Origin: Flavobacterium sp. 9
Lineage (GTDB): Bacteria > Bacteroidota > Bacteroidia > Flavobacteriales > Flavobacteriaceae
DNA: 64,000 nt
NCBI RefSeq assembly: GCF_002754195.1
Contig: NZ_PEEU01000001.1
Coordinates: forward strand, 6,014,001 to 6,078,000
Direction of reading: 5' to 3'
The first letter of the stretch is position 1. Every line of letters starts with the position of its first letter. Shown here piece after piece: positions 16,867-23,959 of this stretch. Both the position numbers and the translations under genes were made by a program. The notes beneath the pieces were generated by a model. That model was not told the origin of the DNA. It was given only the letters and a program-made list of their open reading frames with translations, and made no database searches.

Positions 16867-17463
16867 ATGAAGAAAAAAATACTTTTAGTCTTATGGTTTT
16901 CATTATTACTTGTTGCAATTTCTTTTTTGTTTTGGCAAAACGAATTTAAATATAGTTTACCAACACCAATTCCTCGTGATTATCATGAGATAGCCATGGG
17001 AAGTAAAATTGATCTAAAATGCTGCACGGCAGATCGCAGACCGGTTTTTATTCATTTCTTTAATCCGGACTGTCCATGTTCCCGCTTTAATATACCTCAT
17101 GTAAGCGGATTGATTAAGAAATACGGAGATCGTATTAACTTTAAAATTGTTGTTCTCAACAAGCAGAAGAGCTTTACAATCGAAGAAATCCAGAAAAAAT
17201 TCGACGCTAATATTCCAGTCTATTTTGATGATGGAATGGCAAAGAGCTGTGGTGTTTTTTCGACTCCGCAAGCAGTTCTTCTTGACGATTCTCAAAATTT
17301 ATATTACCGCGGAAATTATAATAAAACAAGGTATTGCACCAATGCCGACAGCAATTATGCCCAACAGGCAATTGAGGCTTTGCTGAAACAAAACCATGCC
17401 CCTTCATTTGATGCTTTAGCTCTGAGAGCTTATGGATGTTCGTTACCAAAATGCACTAAATAA
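16867..17463 (+). CDS. Membrane-anchored thioredoxin-fold (redoxin-like) protein
   Basis: The 198-aa protein has a basic N terminus and one hydrophobic segment (residues 5-24), so it is anchored in the inner membrane or exported. The thioredoxin-like core holds 'FFNPDCPCSRFNIPHV', with Cys69-Pro-Cys71, a C-x-C arrangement instead of the usual C-x-x-C. The cis-proline loop is 'STPQAVLLD' (Thr133-Pro134). Additional cysteines occur at 52-53, 128 and in the C terminus ('YGCSLPKCTK'). A periplasmic thiol role is likely but the partner is unknown. It lies 28 bp upstream of the membrane protein gene at 17492 and is probably co-transcribed. Confidence 0.75.
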   Translation: MKKKILLVLWFSLLLVAISFLFWQNEFKYSLPTPIPRDYHEIAMGSKIDLKCCTADRRPVFIHFFNPDCPCSRFNIPHVSGLIKKYGDRINFKIVVLNKQKSFTIEEIQKKFDANIPVYFDDGMAKSCGVFSTPQAVLLDDSQNLYYRGNYNKTRYCTNADSNYAQQAIEALLKQNHAPSFDALALRAYGCSLPKCTK

Positions 17464-17491
17464 ATCTATCCTTAACCTAATTATTTAATTT

Positions 17492-18346
17492 ATGAAAACA
17501 AAAGCCAGTTTGAATGAACAAGACTATCTGTACAATTTTACGTCTACAATGACACAAAAATCAGATACAATTATCAATTATGTTCTTGCCGCTTATTTCC
17601 TTTTCGGAATCGCGTTAGCCTTTAAATATGATACTTTTGAAATAGGAGTAGGCGTTGGTACTTTGAATTTATTACTGTATTATTCGGCAAAGTTTTTTGT
17701 CAAAAGATCTACTTTTTACCAATATGTGTTGTCTGTGGTTTTAGCAATATTTATGGCGCAGTATATCTATCAAATGCACGGATTGTTTGAGATGCATTTT
17801 ACGGTTTTCATTGCAAGTACAATTTTGATTATTTATCAAAACTGGAAACTTCAAATTCCGCTAACATTACTGGTAGTATTGCATCACGGAGCTTTGGCTT
17901 ATATGCAAAATTTTACTTTTACTGATCCAAAAGGTTTACAATTGTATTTTTCGCAGGTTAATTTTGACCTTGAGACTTTTGTAATTCACGTAGTTTTAGC
18001 AGCAGTTGTATTTTTCATGAATGGATATTGGGCGTATTATTTTAAGAAACACAGCCAAAATCATATTTCTAAAATTTCTGATGAATACGAATTAGAAAAC
18101 ATCAAATTGGCATCTGCAAAATATAGCTCTCAAAGTGCTACAAAAGACTATAATGATTTTATTCACAGAACAACTTTAGATTTAAAACTGCCTGTAAATT
18201 CAGTTTTAAAACTTATCGATGTTTCAAAAGGACATACTGACAATGACAAACTGCTTAGTTATTTAGAAATGATGCGTGAAAGTGCTAAAAAGATCGACGA
18301 TTTAGTAAACGACATTCATGTTAAGTCAACAAACAGCAGGGGATAA
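17492..18346 (+). CDS. Six-helix membrane protein with degenerate DHp-like C-terminal helices
   Basis: The 284-aa protein has six membrane helices (about 26-44, 48-66, 74-93, 97-116, 120-138, 163-184) with histidines near the membrane ('MHGLFEMHFTVF', 'VVLHHGALAY'). This recalls the membrane sensor module found in some methyl-accepting proteins and cyclases. A coiled segment (190-215) leads into residues 221-276, which look like a kinase dimerisation domain ('LDLKLPVNSVLKLIDVS', then 'YLEMMRESAKKIDDLVNDI'). The expected phospho-accepting His of the 'HDLKxP' motif is Leu229, and no ATPase domain follows. It therefore cannot be an ordinary kinase; a scaffold or inhibitory partner is inferred. 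Confidence 0.75.
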   Translation: MKTKASLNEQDYLYNFTSTMTQKSDTIINYVLAAYFLFGIALAFKYDTFEIGVGVGTLNLLLYYSAKFFVKRSTFYQYVLSVVLAIFMAQYIYQMHGLFEMHFTVFIASTILIIYQNWKLQIPLTLLVVLHHGALAYMQNFTFTDPKGLQLYFSQVNFDLETFVIHVVLAAVVFFMNGYWAYYFKKHSQNHISKISDEYELENIKLASAKYSSQSATKDYNDFIHRTTLDLKLPVNSVLKLIDVSKGHTDNDKLLSYLEMMRESAKKIDDLVNDIHVKSTNSRG

Positions 18347-18551
18347 AATTTAATAGAAACCAACTTCCAGATTAATTATTAAATCTATTTTATTTTACAT
18401 GTCAGTATGATTTTTAATCGGCCAGTCCAATGTGCTGATTACAAAAGCATATTAATGATTTTAGAACCAGAGCTTAATTAGAATAATGCTTTAAAAGAAT
18501 TGACTTTATACGCAGAAATCTAACTGTATATTAATTTTAAAGACAAAAATT

Positions 18552-19154
18552 ATGGATACCAGAACTAACCGTCCAACTCCATCAGATCGCGAAGTTGATT
18601 GGAATAAGAGTAAAGTATTACTCAGTAAAACAGATACAAAAGGGACGATTCTATACGCCAATGAAGATTTTATAGATGTATCCGGATATGATGAATTTGA
18701 GCTTGTTGGACAACCTCACAATATTGTACGTCATCCTGATATGCCAAAAGTTATTTTTAAATTCTTGTGGGATAGTATTAAGTCAAGCCAAAATATTCAT
18801 GTGATTATCAAGAATATGTCCAAAACCGGCAGGTTTTATTGGGTTGTCACCGATTTTAAAATCATAGCTGATGCTGATGGAGAAATCGTTGGATACTTTG
18901 GAACCAGAAAATCAGTTCCAGAGGATATTATCGTAAAGTTTATAGAACCTTTGTACAAAAAACTTCTGCATATTGAAGAAGTAAGCGGACTTCACGCTTC
19001 TGAAGAATACCTTGTGGGTTTTCTGGAAGAGCGCAAGAAAACTTATATGGAATATGTGGATCACCTTATCGCAACAAAAAAAGATGATAAAAATAAAGTA
19101 AGTAAAGGTTTGTTCAATGGTTTATTTGAAAAGAAAGCACCTCCAAAAAAGTAA
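18552..19154 (+). CDS. Stand-alone Aer-like PAS domain protein
   Basis: The 200-aa soluble protein closely follows the N-terminal PAS domain of the aerotaxis receptor Aer. It has 'ILYANEDFIDVSGYDEFELV', 'GQPHNIVRHPDMPK', 'FLWDSI', 'TGRFYWVVTDF' and 'GEIVGYFGTRKS'. From memory, the FAD-contacting residues of E. coli Aer (an Asn in the N-loop, Arg-His-x-Asp in RHPDMP, a following Trp) are all present, so it probably binds FAD and reads redox state. The rest (about 135-200) is helical and Lys-rich, with no HAMP, methyl-accepting or kinase domain. It lies 205 bp after the degenerate sensor-like gene. Its output partner is unknown. Confidence 0.85.
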   Translation: MDTRTNRPTPSDREVDWNKSKVLLSKTDTKGTILYANEDFIDVSGYDEFELVGQPHNIVRHPDMPKVIFKFLWDSIKSSQNIHVIIKNMSKTGRFYWVVTDFKIIADADGEIVGYFGTRKSVPEDIIVKFIEPLYKKLLHIEEVSGLHASEEYLVGFLEERKKTYMEYVDHLIATKKDDKNKVSKGLFNGLFEKKAPPKK

Positions 19155-19322
19155 TAACACAACAACTAACTCTAACAATATGCTTCATTGCATCAGTTAG
19201 AATATTCAAAATTTAATATTTGACCCCCAACAAATCTGAATCACCTTTAGAAATGGTAATTGAATATTCGAATCCTAAACGCTGTTTAGGTATGATACAG
19301 TGAAGTATATTTTTTTTAGGAG

Positions 19323-19427
19323 CTAATCCCGCACCCGAGCCTGAAAGTGCGAACTGGCGAAGCAATCCGTTCCAATCTTTTGAGGCGAACCCCGCCACAA
19401 AAGGATTTTCACTTCTATCGGGGCTAG
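19323..19427 (-). ncRNA. Structured intergenic element resembling the Flavo-1 RNA motif, copy 1
   Basis: Read on the minus strand, the element opens with ctagccccgatagaag, contains aatcct and gattggaacggat, and closes with gcgggattag. The ends pair (CTA with TAG; CCCG with CGGG). The copy at 29625-29689 has the same block order but a different closing stem, which indicates conserved structure. Such elements are abundant between genes in Flavobacteria. The name Flavo-1 is from memory and no covariance model was run. Confidence 0.5.
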
Positions 19428-19460
19428 GACAAACATTTTCATAACAAATATTAAGCTGAT

Positions 19461-19513
19461 AAAATCCGTTTTAATCCGTGTTTTCGCAAAGCGAATCCGC
19501 GTCATCCGCGTTC
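19461..19513. repeat. Dispersed 'ccg' word repeat
   Basis: Short related words follow one another: aatccgtt, aatccgtg, cgaatccgcg, tcatccgcg, ending in ttc. This is a low-complexity mosaic typical of repeat-rich gaps in this genus. No coding frame is supported here. Confidence 0.45.
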
Positions 19514-19520
19514 TATATTG

Positions 19521-19572
19521 TAGCCAATCTTTGTAGAGTTTCGCGTGTGATTTCTCCTTCGTCGAAATGACA
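19521..19572 (+). repeat. Dispersed intergenic repeat, copy 1
   Basis: The segment from tagccaatctttgtagag to tcgtcgaaatgaca closely matches 42640-42692 and the minus strand of the hairpin at 38763-38865. The shared blocks are caatctttgt, gagttt, gatttctc and tcgaaatgaca. Confidence 0.7.
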
Positions 19573-19583
19573 ATATTGTGGAA

Positions 19584-19623
19584 AACCTCAGTTCCTCAGA
19601 ATCTCAGTTCCTCAGCACCTTAA
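19584..19623. repeat. Octamer-word repeat
   Basis: Five 8-bp words in phase: aacctcag, ttcctcag, aatctcag, ttcctcag, caccttaa. They end 7 bp from the recG stop and use the same words as 29561-29599, 29726-29765 and 56336-56375. Confidence 0.7.
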
Positions 19624-19629
19624 AAAGAA

Positions 19630-21738
19630 TTAGCTTATATAATTCCAGATATTTTTCTTTTTAGTCAGCTCAAGAAATACAGCTTTCAAAACCGCGTGTT
19701 CCGGTTTTTGCAACGGACCATCTTCTTTAAGAATTTTCATGGCATAATTTCGGGCAAGACTCAAGATATCACGATCTCGGACAATATCTGCAATTTGAAG
19801 ATTTAAAACACCACTTTGCTGCGTTCCCATTAAATCTCCGGGACCACGAAGTTTAAGGTCGACTTCGGCAATTTCGAAACCATCATTCGTCTGAACCATT
19901 GTTTCCATTCGAGTTTTACTGTCGGCACTCAATTTATGGCTAGTCATCAAGATACAATAACTCTGCTCGGCGCCACGACCAACACGACCACGCAATTGGT
20001 GAAGCTGAGACAATCCAAAACGTTCGGCACTTTCGATAATCATTACACTCGCATTTGGAACATTTACACCAACTTCGATTACTGTTGTTGCGACCATTAT
20101 ATTAGTTTTACCTTCAGAAAAGCGTTTCATTTCAGCATCTTTATCTGCGGGTTTCATTTTTCCGTGTAAGATCGAAATCGAATATGGAGGCAACGGAAAA
20201 TCACGGGAAATACTTTCGTAACCGTCCATTAAATCCTTATAATCCATTTTTTCGGATTCCTGAATCAGCGGATAAACAATATATATCTGTCTTCCAAGAG
20301 CGATTTCATCTCTTAAAAATTTCCAAACCTTCAAGCGATTACTGTCAAAACGATGAACAGTCTGAATAGGTTTTCGACCAGGAGGTAATTCATCAATTAC
20401 CGAAATATCTAAATCGCCATACAAACTCATTGCCAAAGTTCGCGGAATAGGAGTGGCGGTCATAACCAAAACGTGCGGAGGAATATCGTTTTTCTTCCAT
20501 AATTTAGAACGTTGTTCTACGCCAAAACGATGTTGCTCATCGATTACAGCCAATCCCAGATTCTGAAATTTTACTTTGTCTTCAAGTAAAGCGTGCGTTC
20601 CGATTAAGATATTTAAAGTTCCGTTTTCAAGTTCTTCGTGAATGATTTTTCGAGCCGAAGTTTTAGTTGAACCCGTAAGTATTTTGATATTGATATTTAA
20701 GGTTTCTGCTAATTCTGATAAACCAATAAAATGTTGATTAGCGAGAATTTCTGTCGGCGCCATTAAACAAGCCTGAAAACCATTATCCATTGCCAGAAGC
20801 ATGCTCATAAAAGCCACAATTGTTTTCCCGGAACCAACATCACCTTGCAGCAAACGGTTCATTTGAGCATTACTGCCCATATCTGAACGGATTTCTTTGA
20901 TCACCCTTTTTTGCGCATTTGTAAGCTCAAAAGGCAAATGATTCTGATAAAACTCACCAAAAAACTCTCCTACTTTAGAAAATGGATGTCCTTTTATTTT
21001 ATGTTTCCGAATCAGGTTTTTGGTAATTAATTGCAACTGAATAAAGAACAATTCCTCAAATTTTAGTCGGAATTGGGCTTTCGCCAAAATCTCGGTGCTT
21101 TTAGGAAAATGTATGTTGAATAAAGCCGCTCTTTTTGACATTAAATTTAATTCCGCGATCAAATAAGGAGGAAATGTTTCTGTAAATAAAGCTTGAGTTT
21201 CAATAAACAATTGCTCCATTATTTTGTTAATCGTTCTATTTGAAATTCCTCTGTTTGCCAGAGTTTCAGTCGAAGGATAAACAGGTTGCATTGCAGAGCG
21301 AAGACTTTTTTCATGCTCGCTAAACAACTCAATTTCCGGATGCGCCATACTAAACTGACTTCCGTAAAGAGAACATTTTCCAAAAATCACACAAACTTCA
21401 TTCAACTTTAAACTTTCACGAACCCATTTATGTCCCTGAAACCAGTTTAAGTCCATTTGTCCCGTATCATCCACGAAAGTAGCGACAAGACGTTTTTTGT
21501 TTTTGGCAAATTCAACCGTTTTTATGTTGATGATTTTTCCAATAATCTGAACTTCTGAACCTGTATTTTGAAGTTCGTTTATCTTATAATAACGAGTTCT
21601 GTCGATATATCTATTCGGAAAAAAATTAACTAAATCCCCATATTTATGAATTCCCAATTCCTTACGAAGCAATTGACCACGAGTTGGGCCAACACCTTTT
21701 AAGTATTCGATAGGAGTTTCAAGGAGATTATAGGACAT
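19630..21738 (-). CDS. recG: ATP-dependent DNA helicase RecG
   Basis: The 702-aa cytosolic helicase remodels stalled replication forks and Holliday junctions. The N-terminal wedge region holds the OB fold (about 60-160). Helicase motifs follow: Walker A 'LLQGDVGSGKT' near 300, the RecG-type 'DEQHRFGVEQR' box in place of DEAD, 'MTATPIPRTL', and the C-terminal motifs 'VATTVIEVGVNVPNASVMII' and 'QLRGRVGRG'. Length and domain order are normal. It is apparently monocistronic, with octamer-word repeats downstream (19584-19623) and a heptamer-like inverted repeat upstream (21761-21857). Confidence 0.96.
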   Translation of the reverse strand: MSYNLLETPIEYLKGVGPTRGQLLRKELGIHKYGDLVNFFPNRYIDRTRYYKINELQNTGSEVQIIGKIINIKTVEFAKNKKRLVATFVDDTGQMDLNWFQGHKWVRESLKLNEVCVIFGKCSLYGSQFSMAHPEIELFSEHEKSLRSAMQPVYPSTETLANRGISNRTINKIMEQLFIETQALFTETFPPYLIAELNLMSKRAALFNIHFPKSTEILAKAQFRLKFEELFFIQLQLITKNLIRKHKIKGHPFSKVGEFFGEFYQNHLPFELTNAQKRVIKEIRSDMGSNAQMNRLLQGDVGSGKTIVAFMSMLLAMDNGFQACLMAPTEILANQHFIGLSELAETLNINIKILTGSTKTSARKIIHEELENGTLNILIGTHALLEDKVKFQNLGLAVIDEQHRFGVEQRSKLWKKNDIPPHVLVMTATPIPRTLAMSLYGDLDISVIDELPPGRKPIQTVHRFDSNRLKVWKFLRDEIALGRQIYIVYPLIQESEKMDYKDLMDGYESISRDFPLPPYSISILHGKMKPADKDAEMKRFSEGKTNIMVATTVIEVGVNVPNASVMIIESAERFGLSQLHQLRGRVGRGAEQSYCILMTSHKLSADSKTRMETMVQTNDGFEIAEVDLKLRGPGDLMGTQQSGVLNLQIADIVRDRDILSLARNYAMKILKEDGPLQKPEHAVLKAVFLELTKKKNIWNYIS

Positions 21739-21760
21739 TTTTTTAGACTTCTTAAAATTT

Positions 21761-21857
21761 AGAGTATAGAAAATAGATTATAGAACAAAGAAACGAGATT
21801 GTAGAATTAAACGTCAAAGTTCGGTCTATATTCTTGCTTCTATAATCTTTTCTCTTT
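21761..21857. repeat. Imperfect inverted repeat upstream of recG
   Basis: The left part is made of words like agtatagaaa, atagattatagaac and gattgtagaa. The right part (tctatattcttgcttctataatctttt) is an imperfect reverse complement. The architecture matches the other word-based inverted repeats in the window. Confidence 0.55.
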
Positions 21858-22013
21858 GGAAAAGCGAAGATAGATTTTAATTGGGAAATTTGAAAATGTA
21901 TTGTTTCTCATAAATTATTGAATACAAATATCGTAAATTTAGCAAGTTAGGACGCAACCATTTTAAGAAAGTAAAATCTTAATAATAAGTAACCTTAAAA
22001 AACCTTTTAAAAA

Positions 22014-22427
22014 ATGAAAATAACTGCACTTTTATTTACAGTCCTGTTTGTTGCTATTTCTTGTTCGTCTAATGATTCAGATGACAAGCCTGTGGTTTCT
22101 AATTATTATGGAAAATGGATCAATGTCGTTGATGCAAAAGATATTGATAACCCGTATGTTTTTAGAGAGTCTTATAAATTTAACAGAGGTAATACTTTTA
22201 CAAAAACCAGAATTGACAGAGGCGTAACCACAACAGCATCAGGGACATTTGAAGTCTCAACTAACGAAATAGGAACAAATTTAAAATTAACTTATTCTAC
22301 TGATAGCATGCTAATATTAAATTGTTCGAATAGTTTAATAGAAACCCTAACGATAACTAAAGCAGGTCTGCTGGACAATGACGGACGTATGTGTGATGCT
22401 GAGTCAACATACGAGAAAACGAAATAA
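22014..22427 (+). CDS. Small lipoprotein, lipocalin-like
   Basis: The 137-aa protein has a lipoprotein signal ending in 'FVAISC', so Cys17 would be acylated, followed by Ser/Asp-rich 'SSNDSDDKP'. The mature part ('YYGKWINVVDA', 'ESYKFNRGNTFTKTRI', 'ASGTFEVSTNEIGTNLKLTY') resembles the short lipocalin-like lipoproteins common in Flavobacteria. 'GKW' in the first strand and a late Cys pair (residues 102 and 127) are consistent with that fold. Function is unknown. A strong hairpin terminator follows at 22453-22487. The family match is by pattern only. Confidence 0.8.
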   Translation: MKITALLFTVLFVAISCSSNDSDDKPVVSNYYGKWINVVDAKDIDNPYVFRESYKFNRGNTFTKTRIDRGVTTTASGTFEVSTNEIGTNLKLTYSTDSMLILNCSNSLIETLTITKAGLLDNDGRMCDAESTYEKTK

Positions 22428-22452
22428 AAATCGTAAATTTGCTAAAGAATAA

Positions 22453-22487
22453 AAAAAGTATTCAATTTTTAAAATTGGATACTTTTT
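22453..22487 (+). terminator. Rho-independent terminator after the lipoprotein gene
   Basis: aaaaagtattcaatttt pairs with aaaattggatacttttt (one G-U), followed by a T-rich tail, 25 bp past the stop codon. Confidence 0.75.
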
Positions 22488-22509
22488 GTTTTTAAATAAA
22501 AAAAATAAA

Positions 22510-23052
22510 ATGACAACACATTTAGCACTTTTACGAGGAATCAACGTTTCGGGACACAATATGATGAAAATGGAGGCTTTGAAAACAATGTTGGAAAATA
22601 TTGGTTTTAAAAATGTGAGAACGTATCTTCAATCCGGAAATGTTTTTGTAGATACGGACGAAGAAAGTGCGTCGAAAGTTGGTTTTATGATCAAACAGGA
22701 AATTTTTAAAGTTTTTGGACACGAAGTTCCTACGATTGTAATCACAAAAGAAGATTTGGAATTATGTTTTAAAAACAGTCCGTTTTTGAAAGAAAAAGAA
22801 GTTGATACTAAAAAGCTATACGTCGCTTTTGTTTCGATTGCGCTAAAAAGCGAAAACATCAACGATTTAAAAATAAGCCAGTTTAAACCTGATGAAGCCA
22901 GTATTGATGGCAACAGAATCTTTATTAAATATGCTGTTGGCGCTGGAAAAACGAGATTTGATCAAAAATATATTGAGAAAAAACTAAACGTTACAGCAAC
23001 AATTAGAAACTGGAATACGGTGACTAATTTGTTGAATATGTATTCAGAATAA
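22510..23052 (+). CDS. DUF1697 family protein
   Basis: The 180-aa cytosolic protein starts at the ATG at 22510. The typical family opening 'HLALLRGINVSGHNMMKMEA' supports this start over an upstream frame that runs through the terminator. Other conserved stretches are 'VRTYLQSGNVFVDT' and the C-terminal 'ATIRNWNTVTNLLNM'. DUF1697 is widespread but its function is not established. Downstream is a perfect 22-bp inverted repeat shared with the convergent gene at 23123. Confidence 0.92.
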   Translation: MTTHLALLRGINVSGHNMMKMEALKTMLENIGFKNVRTYLQSGNVFVDTDEESASKVGFMIKQEIFKVFGHEVPTIVITKEDLELCFKNSPFLKEKEVDTKKLYVAFVSIALKSENINDLKISQFKPDEASIDGNRIFIKYAVGAGKTRFDQKYIEKKLNVTATIRNWNTVTNLLNMYSE

Positions 23053-23056
23053 TTAA

Positions 23057-23117
23057 ATAATGAGATAATGAGATAATTTATTTGAGTGTTCTAATAATTA
23101 TCTCATTATCTCATTAT
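23057..23117. repeat. Octamer-word inverted repeat, probable bidirectional terminator
   Basis: A perfect 22-bp inverted repeat (23057-23078 against 23096-23117) is built from the 8-bp word ataatgag repeated. It lies between convergent stop codons at 23052 and 23123, where a bidirectional terminator is expected. Confidence 0.75.
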
Positions 23118-23122
23118 CTAAT

Positions 23123-23869
23123 TTAGTTTTTAGGAACCAAATCACAATACCAAAATCCGTAATCAAAAGCATCGGTTGAATTGGTGTCGCAAGCTGTATT
23201 TGAAGAATCTTCGGTTTTTGGTTTTTCATATTTTCGATAAACAATTTCTCCGATTTCAAAATTTATAGGTTCTGAAAAAATTGGTCCGTCAAAAGTAAAA
23301 GTGTGAAATTCGCCATTTTCGCCACAAACATCTACATTTTCGGGTAGATCATTTATAAAACTCTGATCGATTATACGTCCAACAAAGCTTTTGTCCAGAT
23401 AACGCTCGTTTACACAAACTACAATAGTTTTGAATCCTAAGGAAATAAACTCCTGAATCAAATCGTGAGTCGGGATTTTCCAGATTGGGAAAACGCCTTC
23501 AAATCCCATTTTTGCCAATTGATCTTCGCGGTATTTTCGTAAATCTTCCAGGAAAATATCCCCAAAAACTGAATGTGTAATACCACCTTTTTTTAATTCG
23601 GTTAAAGATTTGGTCATTACATCTTCATAAACTTCCATTGTTGGCATTTCCGGAATTTGCAGAATTTTCAATGGTAAACCAATACTTTTTGCTTGCGCTT
23701 CAAGTAATTCAACACGAACGCCATGCATCGAAATACGCTGGAATTGTTGGTTGACGCTTGTCAATAAACATTCGATTTTATAATCAGGATTCTGTAAAAT
23801 TTTATATAAAGCAAGTGCAGAATCTTTTCCGCTGCTCCAGTTAAATAAGGCTTTTTTGGGTATTGACAC
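23123..23869 (-). CDS. Dph6-related ATP-pyrophosphatase (diphthine-ammonia ligase family)
   Basis: The PP-loop motif 'LFNWSSGKDSALAL' stands at the N terminus. 'RISMHGVR', 'VFGDIFLEDLRKYRE', 'GVFPIWKIPT' and 'DVCGENGEFHTFTFDGPIF' follow in the order seen in the MJ0570/Dph6-like family. In archaea and eukaryotes the family amidates diphthine on EF2. Bacteria lack diphthamide, so the substrate here is unknown. I place the start at GTG 23869 (248 aa), because homologues begin shortly before the PP loop and the promoter of the divergent transposase overlaps the longer ATG-initiated frame (to 23956). Confidence 0.85.
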   Translation of the reverse strand: MSIPKKALFNWSSGKDSALALYKILQNPDYKIECLLTSVNQQFQRISMHGVRVELLEAQAKSIGLPLKILQIPEMPTMEVYEDVMTKSLTELKKGGITHSVFGDIFLEDLRKYREDQLAKMGFEGVFPIWKIPTHDLIQEFISLGFKTIVVCVNERYLDKSFVGRIIDQSFINDLPENVDVCGENGEFHTFTFDGPIFSEPINFEIGEIVYRKYEKPKTEDSSNTACDTNSTDAFDYGFWYCDLVPKN

Positions 23870-23931
23870 GATAATGTAATTTTCTGTTGGTAAACTTACA
23901 AATTTCGTTCGATTTGTTGGCGAAACCTTTG

Positions 23932-23939
23932 TAACTTTG
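23932..23939 (+). promoter_or_regulatory. -7 element for the RAYT gene
   Basis: TAACTTTG lies 20 bp upstream of the transposase ATG. No TTG sits at the standard distance (the nearest is at 15 bp). Expected start near 23946. Confidence 0.45.
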
Positions 23940-23959
23940 GATTTCTTATACGCCAAAAA

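Noticed and set aside
17492..18346. Complete methyl-accepting chemotaxis protein
   Set aside because: There is no HAMP or methyl-accepting signalling domain; only the membrane part and a short DHp-like helix pair are present.
19213..19505. Two overlapping minus-strand frames in the repeat-rich gap
   Set aside because: They run through the Flavo-1-like element and other repeats, have no plausible start, and differ in frame from the possible gene remnant.
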